Shown here piece after piece: positions 1-7,627 of a stretch of DNA of 64,000 bases. Source of the DNA: Mycolicibacter longobardus. Lineage in GTDB: Bacteria; Actinomycetota; Actinomycetes; Mycobacteriales; Mycobacteriaceae. Position numbers and translations under genes: made by a program. Each line of letters begins with the position of its first letter. Position 1 is the stretch's first letter. The stretch lies in the NCBI RefSeq assembly GCF_002102265.1, contig NZ_LQPG01000039.1, positions 62,001 through 126,000 of the forward strand, in the 5' to 3' direction. The notes below the pieces were generated by a model. The model had not been told where the DNA came from, did not search any database, and saw only the letters and a program-made list of their open reading frames with translations.

Positions 1-128
1 GCCTGGATTGCATCCGGGCAACCAACCCCTCCCCACGGAACACCGCAGTTAGTCGGCCCGTGCCCGTGTTGCAGCCGCGAACCCCACAGACGGCGCGCCA
101 CGATGAAACGAGCAGCTGGGTGAAGTGA
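1..128 (+). CDS. possible 3' end of an upstream gene (partial)
   Basis: One forward frame is open from the left edge to a TGA at 126-128. No start lies inside the window and no family is recognised. It precedes two overlapping forward genes, so it could be the tail of a co-directional gene. A chance open frame in GC-rich DNA is equally possible. Confidence 0.22.
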   Translation, partial: LDCIRATNPSPRNTAVSRPVPVLQPRTPQTARHDETSSWVK

Positions 129-180
129 CGGCCAACCGGGGGAGTCGGCCAGGCGTCCCAGCGGAGGTCAGGGGGAGCAG

Positions 181-318
181 GTGCAGTTCGAGGCCAGTCG
201 TGAGGACGCCGGCACGTACCGCAGTGCAGCGAGGAAACATGCTGCCCAATCCGGACCGGGTCGCCTCGGCCGCGAACTGGTGGCGGCACGTCGGGCCATC
301 GGGGCGGCGGCGCGGTGA
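181..318 (+). CDS. small hypothetical protein, 45 aa
   Basis: A GTG start at 181 lies just after a purine-rich ribosome site (GGGGGAG). The short frame encodes a basic, Ala/Arg-rich peptide. It stops at TGA 316-318, overlapping the GTG start of the helicase at 315 in a GTGA junction, which is the usual sign of translational coupling here. No family is recognised. Confidence 0.5.
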   Translation: MQFEASREDAGTYRSAARKHAAQSGPGRLGRELVAARRAIGAAAR

Positions 319-438
319 CCGCGGCAGTCTCGGCGCTCCCGGACCGCACGCAGGATGTCGGCGCCGGCCCGCCGTTGCGGGGATGGCAACGCCGGGCCCT
401 GGTCAAGTACCTGGCGGCCAAGCCCCGGGACTTTCTCG
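315..438 (+). pseudogene. SF2 helicase, 5' fragment (interrupted by the mer transposon)
   Basis: From GTG 315 the frame encodes an N-terminus containing PLRGWQRRALVKYLAAKPR, then Asp-Phe-Leu. This is the region just before Walker A in DEAD/DEAH-type SF2 helicases, with the Gln of a Q-like motif. After position 438 the frame runs into the terminal repeat of an IS21-family element. The remainder resumes at 7622. Joining 315-438 to 7628-9222 (one copy of the 6-bp duplication) gives an uninterrupted 572-codon gene with ...DFLAVATPGSGKTTF across the junction. The start is supported by the GTGA overlap with the small gene upstream. Confidence 0.85.
433..438. repeat. target site duplication, left copy (TTCTCG)
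   Basis: TTCTCG directly precedes the 5'-TGGC end of the mer-carrying element and recurs at 7622-7627 directly after its other end. IS21-family insertions typically duplicate 4-8 bp. Confidence 0.85.
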
Positions 439-490
439 TGGCTGTGTCAACCCGATCTGGGACCACGATGACGGCCTGACTGGGACCCAC
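439..490 (+). repeat. left terminal inverted repeat of the mer transposon
   Basis: It starts TGGCTGTG and contains two related blocks, CTGGGACCACGATGACGG and CTGACTGGGACCCACC. These match the right end read on the other strand (TGGCGGTG, then TTCGGGACCAGTGTGACGG and CTGATTCGGGACCCACC). A near-identical CTGGGACC/TTCGGGACC core in tandem is typical of IS21 ends. Confidence 0.85.
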
Positions 491-545
491 CTGGCACCGG
501 CTAATCACGCCCTTGGTCTCGGTGGTCACTGCCGAGTGGCGAGGG

Positions 546-935
546 CTATAGGTATCTGCAGACCTGATCGGGGCTACAGGTTTCGGGCTCTGGGAGGGCT
601 GCATCGTCGCGGAGCGCAGCCACGTTGTCGCGAAGTGTTGTGAGGTCGGCGATCTGCGCGTCGATGTCGGCAAGGCGCGCGTCCAGCAGGTCACGTACGT
701 GGCCGCAGGGAGCTTGGCCGTGGTCGCGGATGTCGAGGATCTGCTTGATCTGGGCGAGGGTGAGCCCGGCCGCTTGGCCGCGGTGGACGAAGTCGATCCG
801 GCTGACCGCGTCGGGGGTGTAGTCGCGGTAGCCGGCCGGTGTGCGTTCGGCCGGGGGCAGCAGCCCTTGCTCTTCGTAGAACCGCAGAGTCTTGGTGGTC
901 GTGCCTGCCGCCTCGGCGAGTTCTCCGATCCGCAT
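546..935 (-). CDS. merR: MerR-family mercury-responsive regulator
   Basis: About 129 residues from ATG 935, which has GGAGG six bases upstream; an ATG at 947 would add four residues. It has an N-terminal winged HTH (MRIGELAEAAGTTTKTLRFY), the family signature KTLRFYEEQGLLPP, a long dimerisation helix, and three cysteines: one in PCGH near residue 77 and a C-terminal pair CSPDQVC. Three Cys are used by MerR proteins to bind Hg(II), though the spacing of the last pair (five residues between) is shorter than in Tn501 MerR. It is divergent from merA across a MerR-type promoter, so it very likely represses and activates that operon. Confidence 0.9.
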   Translation of the reverse strand: MRIGELAEAAGTTTKTLRFYEEQGLLPPAERTPAGYRDYTPDAVSRIDFVHRGQAAGLTLAQIKQILDIRDHGQAPCGHVRDLLDARLADIDAQIADLTTLRDNVAALRDDAALPEPETCSPDQVCRYL

Positions 936-964
936 CCCGGCCTCCATCGTGTCGCAGGTCTCGC

Positions 965-996
965 TTGACCTTCCCCTTTACTGGAAGGTCCAGTAT
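965..996 (+). promoter_or_regulatory. MerR-type promoter/operator for merA
   Basis: TTGACC (965-970) and CAGTAT (991-996) are separated by 20 bp. Between them lies the perfect 7-bp dyad ACCTTCC...GGAAGGT (968-974 and 983-989). An over-long -35/-10 spacer spanned by a dyad is the classic MerR architecture, in which metal-bound regulator untwists the DNA. It reads toward merA and lies 45 bp before its start. Confidence 0.85.
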
Positions 997-1040
997 CGCT
1001 GCATCAGGAGCGTTTCCCAACAGTTCTGGGAGGAATCGGG

Positions 1041-2465
1041 ATGCAGACCAGGTACGACCTCGCGATCATCGGATCCGGCGGCGGTGCGTTCGCGGCGGCC
1101 ATTCGTGCGACCTCTCTGGGCAAGTCGGTGGTGATGGTCGAGCGTGGCACGTTCGGCGGCACGTGTGTGAACACCGGCTGCGTGCCGTCGAAGGCACTGA
1201 TCGCAGCCGCGGAGGCCCGGCACGTGGCCGCGGACGCGCCGACCCGGTTCCCGGGCATCGCCAGCGTCGCGGGCGCGGTGGACATGCCGGCCCTGATCGG
1301 CGGAAAGCAGGATCTCGTCGAGGCCCTGCGGGGTGAGAAGTACGTCGACGTCGCCGACTCCTACGGTTGGCAGGTCCGCCGCGGCAACGCCGCGTTCGCC
1401 GGCACTCCGGATTCGCCCCTGCTCGAGGTCGCCGCGGCGGATGGCAGCGTCGAGACCATCGAGGCAGCGCAGTACCTGGTGGCCACCGGGTCCCGTCCCT
1501 GGGCCCCGCCGATCCAAGGGTTGGAGGAGGCCGGGTACCTGACCTCGACTACGGCGATGGAGTTGACCGAGGTCCCCGACTCGCTGCTGGTGCTCGGTGG
1601 TGGCTACGTGGCCCTGGAGCAGGCGCAGCTGTTCGCCCGGCTCGGGTCGACGGTGACCCTGCTGGTTCGGTCCCGGCTCGCGTCGAAGGAGGAGTCGGAG
1701 GTCTCCAAGGCGCTGCAGGAGGTCTTCGCCGATGAGGGCATCCGGGTGGTCCGCCGAGCGGTCCCGACCCGCGTGACCCGCGACGCCGCCACCGGCCAGG
1801 TGGTGGTGACCGCGGACGTCTCCGGTGGCGCGCAGGAGTTCCGCGCCGACGAGGTTCTGGTCGCTCTCGGCCGCCGACCGGTGACCGACGGGCTCAACCT
1901 CGACGCGGTCGAGGTGAAGACTGGCGAGGTCGGCGAGATCGTGGTCACCGACCAGCTGCAGTCCTCCAACCCGCGGATCTGGGCGGCCGGTGACGTGACC
2001 GGGCACCCCGAGTTCGTCTATGTCGCCGCCCACCACGGCACCGTGGTCGCCGAGAACGCCTTCACCGACGCCGAGCGGTCGGTGGACTACATGCGGCTGC
2101 CCCGGGTCACGTTCACCAGTCCCGCGATCGGCGCAGTCGGGATGACTGAGGCCCAAGTCCTCGCGGCCGGGATCCGCTGCGACTGCCGGGTGCTCCCGCT
2201 GGAATACGTGCCGCGAACGCTGGTCAACCGGGACACCCGCGGCTTCATCAAGATGGTCGCCAACGCCGACACCGGCGAGATCCTCGGCCTGACCGCGGTC
2301 GCCAAGGACGCCGGCGAACTGGCCGCCGCGGGCGTCCACATCATCGGCAAGACCATCGCCGAGGTCGCCGACGCCTGGGCGCCTTACCTGACCATGACCG
2401 AGGGCATCCGGATCGTCGCGAAGGCCTTCACCACCGACGTCTCCAAGCTCTCCTGCTGCGCCTGA
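1041..2465 (+). CDS. merA: mercuric(II) reductase
   Basis: 474 aa, cytoplasmic flavoenzyme reducing Hg(II) to Hg(0) with NADPH. The FAD-binding GSGGGAFAAAIRA is at residues 11-23, the redox pair is in GGTCVNTGCVPSK (Cys42, Cys47), an NADPH-binding GGGYVALEQ lies near the middle, and a C-terminal vicinal Cys pair (SCCA, Cys472-473) hands Hg to the active site. It lacks the N-terminal HMA (NmerA) domain found in many longer MerA proteins. A good ribosome site (GGAGGAATC) precedes ATG 1041. It is the first gene of the operon and is followed after 37 bp by merB. Confidence 0.95.
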   Translation: MQTRYDLAIIGSGGGAFAAAIRATSLGKSVVMVERGTFGGTCVNTGCVPSKALIAAAEARHVAADAPTRFPGIASVAGAVDMPALIGGKQDLVEALRGEKYVDVADSYGWQVRRGNAAFAGTPDSPLLEVAAADGSVETIEAAQYLVATGSRPWAPPIQGLEEAGYLTSTTAMELTEVPDSLLVLGGGYVALEQAQLFARLGSTVTLLVRSRLASKEESEVSKALQEVFADEGIRVVRRAVPTRVTRDAATGQVVVTADVSGGAQEFRADEVLVALGRRPVTDGLNLDAVEVKTGEVGEIVVTDQLQSSNPRIWAAGDVTGHPEFVYVAAHHGTVVAENAFTDAERSVDYMRLPRVTFTSPAIGAVGMTEAQVLAAGIRCDCRVLPLEYVPRTLVNRDTRGFIKMVANADTGEILGLTAVAKDAGELAAAGVHIIGKTIAEVADAWAPYLTMTEGIRIVAKAFTTDVSKLSCCA

Positions 2466-2502
2466 CCCGCACCCACCCCACTCAACGAAGGAGGCATCCG
2501 CG

Positions 2503-3162
2503 ATGTCGGACCTCAGCACCCAACTGCCCCAACGACTCACCCGACCCGAGGAGACCGGCCTTGACGCCGGCCTGCTGATCCCGCTGCTGCGGCTGCTCGT
2601 CGACGGCGACCCCGTCACCGTCGAGCAACTCGCCGCGGCCGGGAGCCGCACCCTCGATGACGTACGGCGCGGTCTCGCGGCGGTGCCGGACACCGAGTAC
2701 GACGATCAGGGCCGGATCATCGGCCAGGGCCTCACCCTGCGCCCCACCCCGCACCGGTTCACCGTGGCCGGTGAGGAGCTCTACACCTGGTGTGCGCTGG
2801 ACACGCTGATCTTCCCCGCCCTGCTGGACCGCCCGGCAAAGGTGGAGTCGGCCTCCCCGGTCAGCGGCGAGCCGGTTCGGGTCAACGTCGACCCCACAGA
2901 AGGTGCAACCAGCGTCGATCCGCCCACCGCGGTGGTGTCGCTGGTGAACCCGGAGCAGATCACCTCGATCCGTTCCTCCTTCTGCAACCAGGTGCACTAC
3001 TTCACCTCCCCCGAGGACGCCGCGGGCTGGCTGGCCGAGCACCCCGGCGCGGAGGTGGTCCCGGTGGCCGAGGCGTGCCGGATCGGGGCCGCCCTCGCCA
3101 CCGGCCTGCTCAACCGCCTCCAGGCGCCCGCCGCGGCCGACGACAGCCACAGCTGCTGCTGA
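2503..3162 (+). CDS. merB: organomercurial (alkylmercury) lyase
   Basis: 219 aa. It cleaves the C-Hg bond of organomercurials, releasing Hg(II) for MerA. The catalytic set matches the family: Cys97 and Asp100 in TWCALDTLIF, and Cys161 in RSSFCNQVHYF, close to Cys96/Asp99/Cys159 of the well-studied enzyme. The C-terminus ends in a Cys pair after a His (HSCC), an extra thiol tail. AAGGAGG precedes ATG 2503. With merA this makes the operon broad-spectrum. Confidence 0.95.
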   Translation: MSDLSTQLPQRLTRPEETGLDAGLLIPLLRLLVDGDPVTVEQLAAAGSRTLDDVRRGLAAVPDTEYDDQGRIIGQGLTLRPTPHRFTVAGEELYTWCALDTLIFPALLDRPAKVESASPVSGEPVRVNVDPTEGATSVDPPTAVVSLVNPEQITSIRSSFCNQVHYFTSPEDAAGWLAEHPGAEVVPVAEACRIGAALATGLLNRLQAPAAADDSHSCC

Positions 3163-3193
3163 CCCATACCCACTGAAGGGAATGAGAACACCG

Positions 3194-3487
3194 ATGATGT
3201 CCAACCACGACGATCGCCCGGGAGGCAGCGGCCTGCTCCTCGGAGCCGGCGCCGCGCTGCTCATGGTCGCCTGTTGCGCCTTGCTCCCCATCCTCATCGC
3301 CGGTGGCGCGATCGCCGGTATCGGCGCGTTCCTCCGCAACCCGTGGGTCATCGGCGCCGGGATCGCCCTGGCGATCCTCGCGCTGATTGCCATCTCCCGC
3401 CGCGGCGGCGGCACCGCCGGCCACGGCTGCTGCCCGCCCATGCCCACCAACGAAAACGTCGACCCGAAGGACGAGCAGAACCGATGA
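3194..3487 (+). CDS. small membrane protein with vicinal Cys, likely mercury transporter
   Basis: About 97-101 residues; starts at 3182, 3194 and 3197 are all possible, and 3194 is chosen by ribosome-site spacing from GAAGGGA. Two predicted membrane helices are visible, the first with a Cys-Cys pair in VACCALLPILIAGG, and the C-terminal tail has another (HGCCPP). A CC in the first helix recalls MerT-type Hg(II) importers, but the sequence is not clearly MerT, MerC or MerF. It overlaps the next gene by 4 bp (ATGA). The Hg-uptake role is inferred from cysteines and context. Confidence 0.65.
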   Translation: MMSNHDDRPGGSGLLLGAGAALLMVACCALLPILIAGGAIAGIGAFLRNPWVIGAGIALAILALIAISRRGGGTAGHGCCPPMPTNENVDPKDEQNR

Positions 3488-4008
3488 GAATCACCCGCCG
3501 CCACCACGCCGCGCTCTCGATCGCCGCCGTACTCGCCGCCGGATCGCTGACCCTGACCGCCTGCGGCAACAGTGCCGACCCCGCGACCGCCGGTTCCGGT
3601 TCACCCGCCACCGTGACCAGCGTCGATGGCCAGCAGATCAGCCTGCCCGCCAACGGGAAGCCCACCGCGGTGTTCTTCTTCTCCGTCGGGTGCGGCGAAT
3701 GCGTCAACGGCGTCCGGTCCCTCGGCGAGGCCGCCACCACCGCCGAGAACGCCGGCACCGTGGCAAGCTTCCTCGCCGTCGACATGGACCCCGGCGAATC
3801 CAAGGCCCTGATCGGCGACTTCATGGAGTCCGTCGACGCCGAACACGTACCGGCCGCAATCGACGATGGCGCGGCACTCTCCCGGCGATTCGAGGTGGCC
3901 GCTCTGTCCACCCTGATCGTCGTCGACGCCGACGGCACGGTGACCTTCCGCGCCACCGACCCCGACGCCGCGACGATCACCGCCGAACTGGCAAAGGCCG
4001 GAGCCTGA
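3484..4008 (+). CDS. thioredoxin-like (TlpA/ResA-type) lipoprotein of the mer operon
   Basis: 175 aa. The Lys/Arg-poor signal peptide ends in the lipobox LTAC (Cys27), so it should be anchored outside the membrane. A thioredoxin fold follows, with an atypical active site CGEC (Cys70-Cys73) after VFFFSVG. It overlaps the previous stop by ATGA and is followed three bases later by a CcdA-like gene, its likely electron donor. An extracytoplasmic thiol carrier in a mer operon could bind or relay Hg(II), or keep transporter thiols reduced; this is inference. Confidence 0.8.
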   Translation: MRITRRHHAALSIAAVLAAGSLTLTACGNSADPATAGSGSPATVTSVDGQQISLPANGKPTAVFFFSVGCGECVNGVRSLGEAATTAENAGTVASFLAVDMDPGESKALIGDFMESVDAEHVPAAIDDGAALSRRFEVAALSTLIVVDADGTVTFRATDPDAATITAELAKAGA

Positions 4009-4011
4009 CCC

Positions 4012-4890
4012 ATGGGCGGACTGCTCACCCTCGCCTTCGCGGCCGGCATGGTCGCGCCCGTGAACCCGTGCGGGTTCGCGCTACTCCCGGCCTGGATCAC
4101 CCACACCCTCGGCGACACCGATGCCTCAACGGTCCCGGTGCGGCTGCTGCGGGCGCTGCGGGCCGGTCTCGTGTTGGCGGTGGGGTTCGCCGGCACCCTC
4201 GCGGCAGCTGGCCTGGTAGTCAGCGCCGGCGCCCGAGGGCTGATTCGCGCCGCGCCGTCGCTTGGCCTGGCCGTCGGCATCCTGCTGGTGGTTCTCGGCC
4301 TGTGGATGCTAGCCGGACGCTCGGTCTCGGTGCGGGTGCCTCGGATCCCCGGCCGGGCAGCCGCGGGACTCCCACCCACTGCCCGGATGGCTGCGTTTGG
4401 GGTCGGCTACGCGCTGGCTTCGCTGTCGTGCACGTTCGGGGTGATCCTCGCGGTCATCGCGCAGGCGCAGGCCACCTACAGCTATGCCGGGCTCCTGCTC
4501 GTCTTCGGTGTCTACGCTGCTGGCTCGGCGACCGTCCTGCTGCTGCTCGCCCTGGCCACCGCCGCGGCAGGCAGCGGACTCACCCGCCACGTCGCGCGAT
4601 TGGCCCGCCATGGCCCACGGGTCACCGCTGTCGTCCTGCTGCTCACCGGCGCCTATCTGGCCTGGTACTGGTACCCGGCGGCCACCAGCGACGCCCCGGT
4701 CGCCGCGGGCCGTGGTGGCGGACTCACTGACGTCTCCGCGGTGGTCTCCAGCTGGATCCAGACACGGGCGACACTCATCGGCGCGCTCGCTGCCGCGTCT
4801 GCGCTGGTAGTGCTGGCGCTCGGGGTTCTCCAGCGACGCCGCCGGATCCTTCGGGGGCGCCCGATGACCACGCGGGACAGCACGCAGTGA
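4012..4890 (+). CDS. ccdA: CcdA-like cytochrome c biogenesis/thiol transporter
   Basis: 292 aa with about six to seven hydrophobic segments. Two membrane cysteines fit the CcdA/DsbD-beta pair: NPCGF in the first helix and LSCTFG further on. CcdA moves reducing equivalents from cytoplasmic thioredoxin to outer-face thioredoxin-like proteins, matching the CGEC lipoprotein just upstream (3-bp gap). The C-terminal tail beyond the last helix is basic. It is the last passenger gene before the reverse-oriented istB, and the stop at 4888-4890 is within the element. Confidence 0.85.
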   Translation: MGGLLTLAFAAGMVAPVNPCGFALLPAWITHTLGDTDASTVPVRLLRALRAGLVLAVGFAGTLAAAGLVVSAGARGLIRAAPSLGLAVGILLVVLGLWMLAGRSVSVRVPRIPGRAAAGLPPTARMAAFGVGYALASLSCTFGVILAVIAQAQATYSYAGLLLVFGVYAAGSATVLLLLALATAAAGSGLTRHVARLARHGPRVTAVVLLLTGAYLAWYWYPAATSDAPVAAGRGGGLTDVSAVVSSWIQTRATLIGALAAASALVVLALGVLQRRRRILRGRPMTTRDSTQ

Positions 4891-4938
4891 CAGCCCACCG
4901 GGTGCGGCGTGCGCACGAAACAGGCTCGGTTGATTGCG

Positions 4939-5748
4939 TCACCGCGACGCGTTCCCTGACCGGGTCGACGCCAGCCGGTAGGAGTCGGTACCAGTTTCGA
5001 TGATGTTGCCGCCGAAGGTGAGGCGGTCGACGATGGCCGCGCACAGGCGCGGGTCCGTGAAGGTCTTGGTCCAGCCGGCGAAGCCCTCGTTGGACGCGAT
5101 TGCCACGCTGTTCTTCTCCTCTCGCTCGGTGAGGACCTGGAAGAGGAGTTCGGCGCCGCGGCGGTCCAGTTCCATGTAGCCGAGCTCGTCAATGCAGAGC
5201 AGGTCGACGCGGCCGTAACGAGCGATCGTGCGGGCCAACTGCTTCTCATCGGCTGCTTCTACAAGCTCGTTCACCAGCCTCGTGGCGAGGGTGTACTTTA
5301 CCCGGAATCCCTTTTCCGCGGCTGCGGTCCCCATGCCGATGAGCAGGTGAGACTTGCCGGTGCCGGAATCCCCGATCAGGCACAGCGGCTGGCCCTTCCG
5401 CACCCACTCGCCGGTCGCCAACTGGTGGATGGTGGCGGGGTTGATGTTCGAGTTGGCGTCGAAGTCGAAGTCCGCGAGGAACTTGCTCCGCGGGAACCCG
5501 GCGCCGTTCACGCGCCGGATGGTGGACCGACGGTCGCGGTCGTCGCACTCGGCCAGGAGCAGCTCGGCGAGGAATCCGGTGTAGGTCAACTGGTCCTTGT
5601 TCGCCGCCGCGACCGCGTCGCCAAGCAGGGCCCGCATGGTCGGGAGCCGGAGCCTCCGGCAGGCCTGGTCGACCGCCGCTACGGCGGCTTCCTCGGTCAG
5701 GCCGCGGCGGCGGCGCAAGGTGGTGGTCACGCTGGTGACTGTGCTCAT
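4939..5748 (-). CDS. istB: IS21-family ATP-binding helper IstB
   Basis: 269 aa AAA+ protein that assists IstA in target selection. Walker A is GDSGTGKS (residues 126-133) and Walker B is LLCIDELGYM. Length and the AAA+ core match IstB. Its start overlaps the end of istA by 4 bp (5745-5748), the standard istA-istB arrangement. Confidence 0.95.
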   Translation of the reverse strand: MSTVTSVTTTLRRRRGLTEEAAVAAVDQACRRLRLPTMRALLGDAVAAANKDQLTYTGFLAELLLAECDDRDRRSTIRRVNGAGFPRSKFLADFDFDANSNINPATIHQLATGEWVRKGQPLCLIGDSGTGKSHLLIGMGTAAAEKGFRVKYTLATRLVNELVEAADEKQLARTIARYGRVDLLCIDELGYMELDRRGAELLFQVLTEREEKNSVAIASNEGFAGWTKTFTDPRLCAAIVDRLTFGGNIIETGTDSYRLASTRSGNASR

Positions 5749-7475
5749 CGGGGTGCTCCGCTCTCATCGGGACTCATCGGGTCGGGGTGGTGGTCGGTGC
5801 CGGTGCGGCGGCCGAGCAGTTGCTGGTATTTCTCCATCGACGGCAGCGGCCGGGTGTCGGGCGGGAGGCCGGCGATGACCGCGGCCGGGTCGAGCAGCAG
5901 GCGTTCGGTGAGGGACACGACCTTCCGGCTGCGCTTGGCGTCGCCATCTCGTCGTTCGCCATCGCTGGGCTGCGCAACGGGATGACGGTCTGAACTGGCC
6001 CCGGTGGGCGCTGCGAGGGTGGTGTGCAGGCGTGCTTCGACCGCGACCACATCAGCTGAGACTGCACCGACGCTCACTGCGGCGAGCAGCCCGGCTTCGA
6101 CTTCGTCGGCGGCCATGGCGCGGTGCAGTAGGAGCACGTCGATCAGTTCCCGGGTGCCGACCGCATCCCCGAGCCGCCTGCGGGCGTTCGCCCAGAACGC
6201 CTCATGCGCAGGCGTGAACGCCCCCGATTCGCGGGCCTGCGCCAACGCGGTGGAGCCTGGCAATGCGCCCGGCTTACCCTTGAGCACCTCGAGGTAGTGG
6301 TCGAGGTTCACCGACTGGCCACCCCTTGTGATGACGCGGGCGTGCCGGGCGATCTGGAGTCGGCCGTCGAACACGACGACCTCGGATGCGCGCAAGGAGA
6401 CGCGGACGCGGCGGTGGATGAACCGCGCCGGGACGGAGTACCGGGCCATGCGGACGGTGATCATCGCGGAGCGGTCGACCATCGGGTTCAGCATCAGCCC
6501 GGGGTCGAACCCCTCGACCGGGAGCGGCGCGAGGTTCTCGCGTTCGGTCGCGAAGTCCTCGCCGACGGTCCGGATCCGCGACGAGATCCGTCGGCGGTCG
6601 TCGGCGGCGTCCAAGGCACGGACCTTCTCGTTCAGCTCGTCGAGCGAGTCGACGACGGGCATGGGCACGAGGTGCTGGCGGCGGAACCGGCCGACGTCGC
6701 CTTCCACACCGCCCTTCTCATGTGCCCCGGCGATGCCCGGCTGGCAGTAGAACGCGTCGAACCCGAAGTGAGAGCGGAACAGCACCCAGCGGTCGTTCTC
6801 TACCCGCTCACGACCGCGCGCGTTGACGACCCGGGTGACTGCGGCGGTGAGGTTGTCGTACCGGACGTGCCGGGCGGGGATGCCGCCGATCTCGTTGAAC
6901 GCGGCGATGTGGCCCTCGAGGAACGCCTCTTGGCCTTGGGTGGCGTAGATCCGGTGCACCGCCTTCCCGGAGTAACTCAACCTGAATGTGAAGAGGAAGA
7001 CCTTCGTCTTCACCCCGGCCAGGATGACGTAGAGCTCGCCGAAGTCGACTTCTGCTTCTGCGCCTGGCGCGTGCTCCTGGGGGATCATGACTTCGACCCG
7101 GCGGCCAGCTTCGAGGCCGATCTGCGTGCGGCGGATGCGGACGTAGTCGCGAACCGTCGAGTACGACACCTCAATGGCGTCGTGTTCCTCGATGAGGCGG
7201 ACGTGGATCCGGCGGGCGGTGTGCCGTTGCTTCCGCGGCGCCTCAAGGTCGGCGCGGAGCATGTCGTCGATGGCCGACTTGAACGGATCCAACCGGGGCG
7301 AGGAACGCACCGGGGTCTTCCGCGGCGGTGGTTCCGCGGACGTGAGGGCCCGGCGAACGGTGCCGCGTCCGACTTGGTGCTTGCGTGCGAGCGCTCGGAT
7401 CGACATGCCCTCGACCCGGGCGTCCCGACGGATCGCAGCGAACAGTTCCACACGCACCCTCATCCCGAAACCCAC
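5745..7475 (-). CDS. istA: IS21-family transposase IstA
   Basis: Up to 576 aa; GTG 7475 and ATG 7463 are both possible starts. The N-terminal HTH spans roughly residues 25-45 (MSIRALARKHQVGRGTVRRA). The integrase-type DDE core has Asp144 (EVDFGE), Asp207 (RYDNLT) and Glu253 (GAHEKGG). A C-terminal Mu-type region follows. The length is somewhat above the IS21 average. It lies beside the right terminal repeat, which is where IstA acts. Confidence 0.95.
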   Translation of the reverse strand: MGFGMRVRVELFAAIRRDARVEGMSIRALARKHQVGRGTVRRALTSAEPPPRKTPVRSSPRLDPFKSAIDDMLRADLEAPRKQRHTARRIHVRLIEEHDAIEVSYSTVRDYVRIRRTQIGLEAGRRVEVMIPQEHAPGAEAEVDFGELYVILAGVKTKVFLFTFRLSYSGKAVHRIYATQGQEAFLEGHIAAFNEIGGIPARHVRYDNLTAAVTRVVNARGRERVENDRWVLFRSHFGFDAFYCQPGIAGAHEKGGVEGDVGRFRRQHLVPMPVVDSLDELNEKVRALDAADDRRRISSRIRTVGEDFATERENLAPLPVEGFDPGLMLNPMVDRSAMITVRMARYSVPARFIHRRVRVSLRASEVVVFDGRLQIARHARVITRGGQSVNLDHYLEVLKGKPGALPGSTALAQARESGAFTPAHEAFWANARRRLGDAVGTRELIDVLLLHRAMAADEVEAGLLAAVSVGAVSADVVAVEARLHTTLAAPTGASSDRHPVAQPSDGERRDGDAKRSRKVVSLTERLLLDPAAVIAGLPPDTRPLPSMEKYQQLLGRRTGTDHHPDPMSPDESGAPR

Positions 7476-7569
7476 TTCCGGTGCCGCGAGGACCGCTGGA
7501 TGCGGGTCCTCCTGACGCCACGGAAGTGGGTCCAGATCAAGCCGTCACGACGCCACGCCGAAGCCCGGG

Positions 7570-7621
7570 TGGGTCCCGAATCAGACCGTCACACTGGTCC
7601 CGAATCAGACTGTCACCGCCA
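7570..7621 (-). repeat. right terminal inverted repeat of the mer transposon
   Basis: Two tandem units, GGTCCCGAATCAGACCGTCAC and its near copy, end in ...CTGTCACCGCCA at 7621 (5'-CA terminus). The reverse complement matches the left end at 439 with few mismatches. It directly abuts the second TTCTCG copy. Confidence 0.85.
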
Positions 7622-7627
7622 TTCTCG
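7622..7627. repeat. target site duplication, right copy (TTCTCG)
   Basis: Matches 433-438 exactly. Keeping a single copy restores the helicase codons GAC TTT CTC GCG GTG. Confidence 0.85.

Larger units (their letters stand above)
439..7621. mobile_element. IS21-family transposon carrying a mercury-resistance operon (~7.18 kb)
   Basis: Both ends begin 5'-TGGC and share an imperfect inverted repeat: about 26 of the first 36 bases match by eye between 439 onward and the reverse complement from 7621. Each end holds two tandem copies of a GGGACC-containing unit, as expected for IstA binding sites. A 6-bp duplication (TTCTCG) flanks the unit and an interrupted helicase gene is restored exactly when it is removed. 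Inside, in order, are merR (reverse), merA, merB, a small CC membrane protein, a thioredoxin-like lipoprotein and a CcdA-like protein (all forward), then istB and istA (reverse) at the right end. Ordinary IS21 elements are about 2-2.5 kb with only istA/istB, so the resistance genes are passengers inside the IS ends. Confidence 0.9.

Noticed and set aside
978..2693. Long reverse ORF (571 aa) antisense to merA
   Set aside because: Low-complexity Arg/Gly/Asp composition and no ribosome site; merA on the other strand has all catalytic motifs.
2482..3507. Reverse ORF (341 aa) over merB and the small membrane gene
   Set aside because: Shadow of merB/forward genes; no recognisable domain.
4888..7615. 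Stand-alone IS21 element starting at TGACAG after ccdA
   Set aside because: Only six bases match there and no duplication flanks it. The end at 439 matches the right repeat over about 50 bp and has a TSD.
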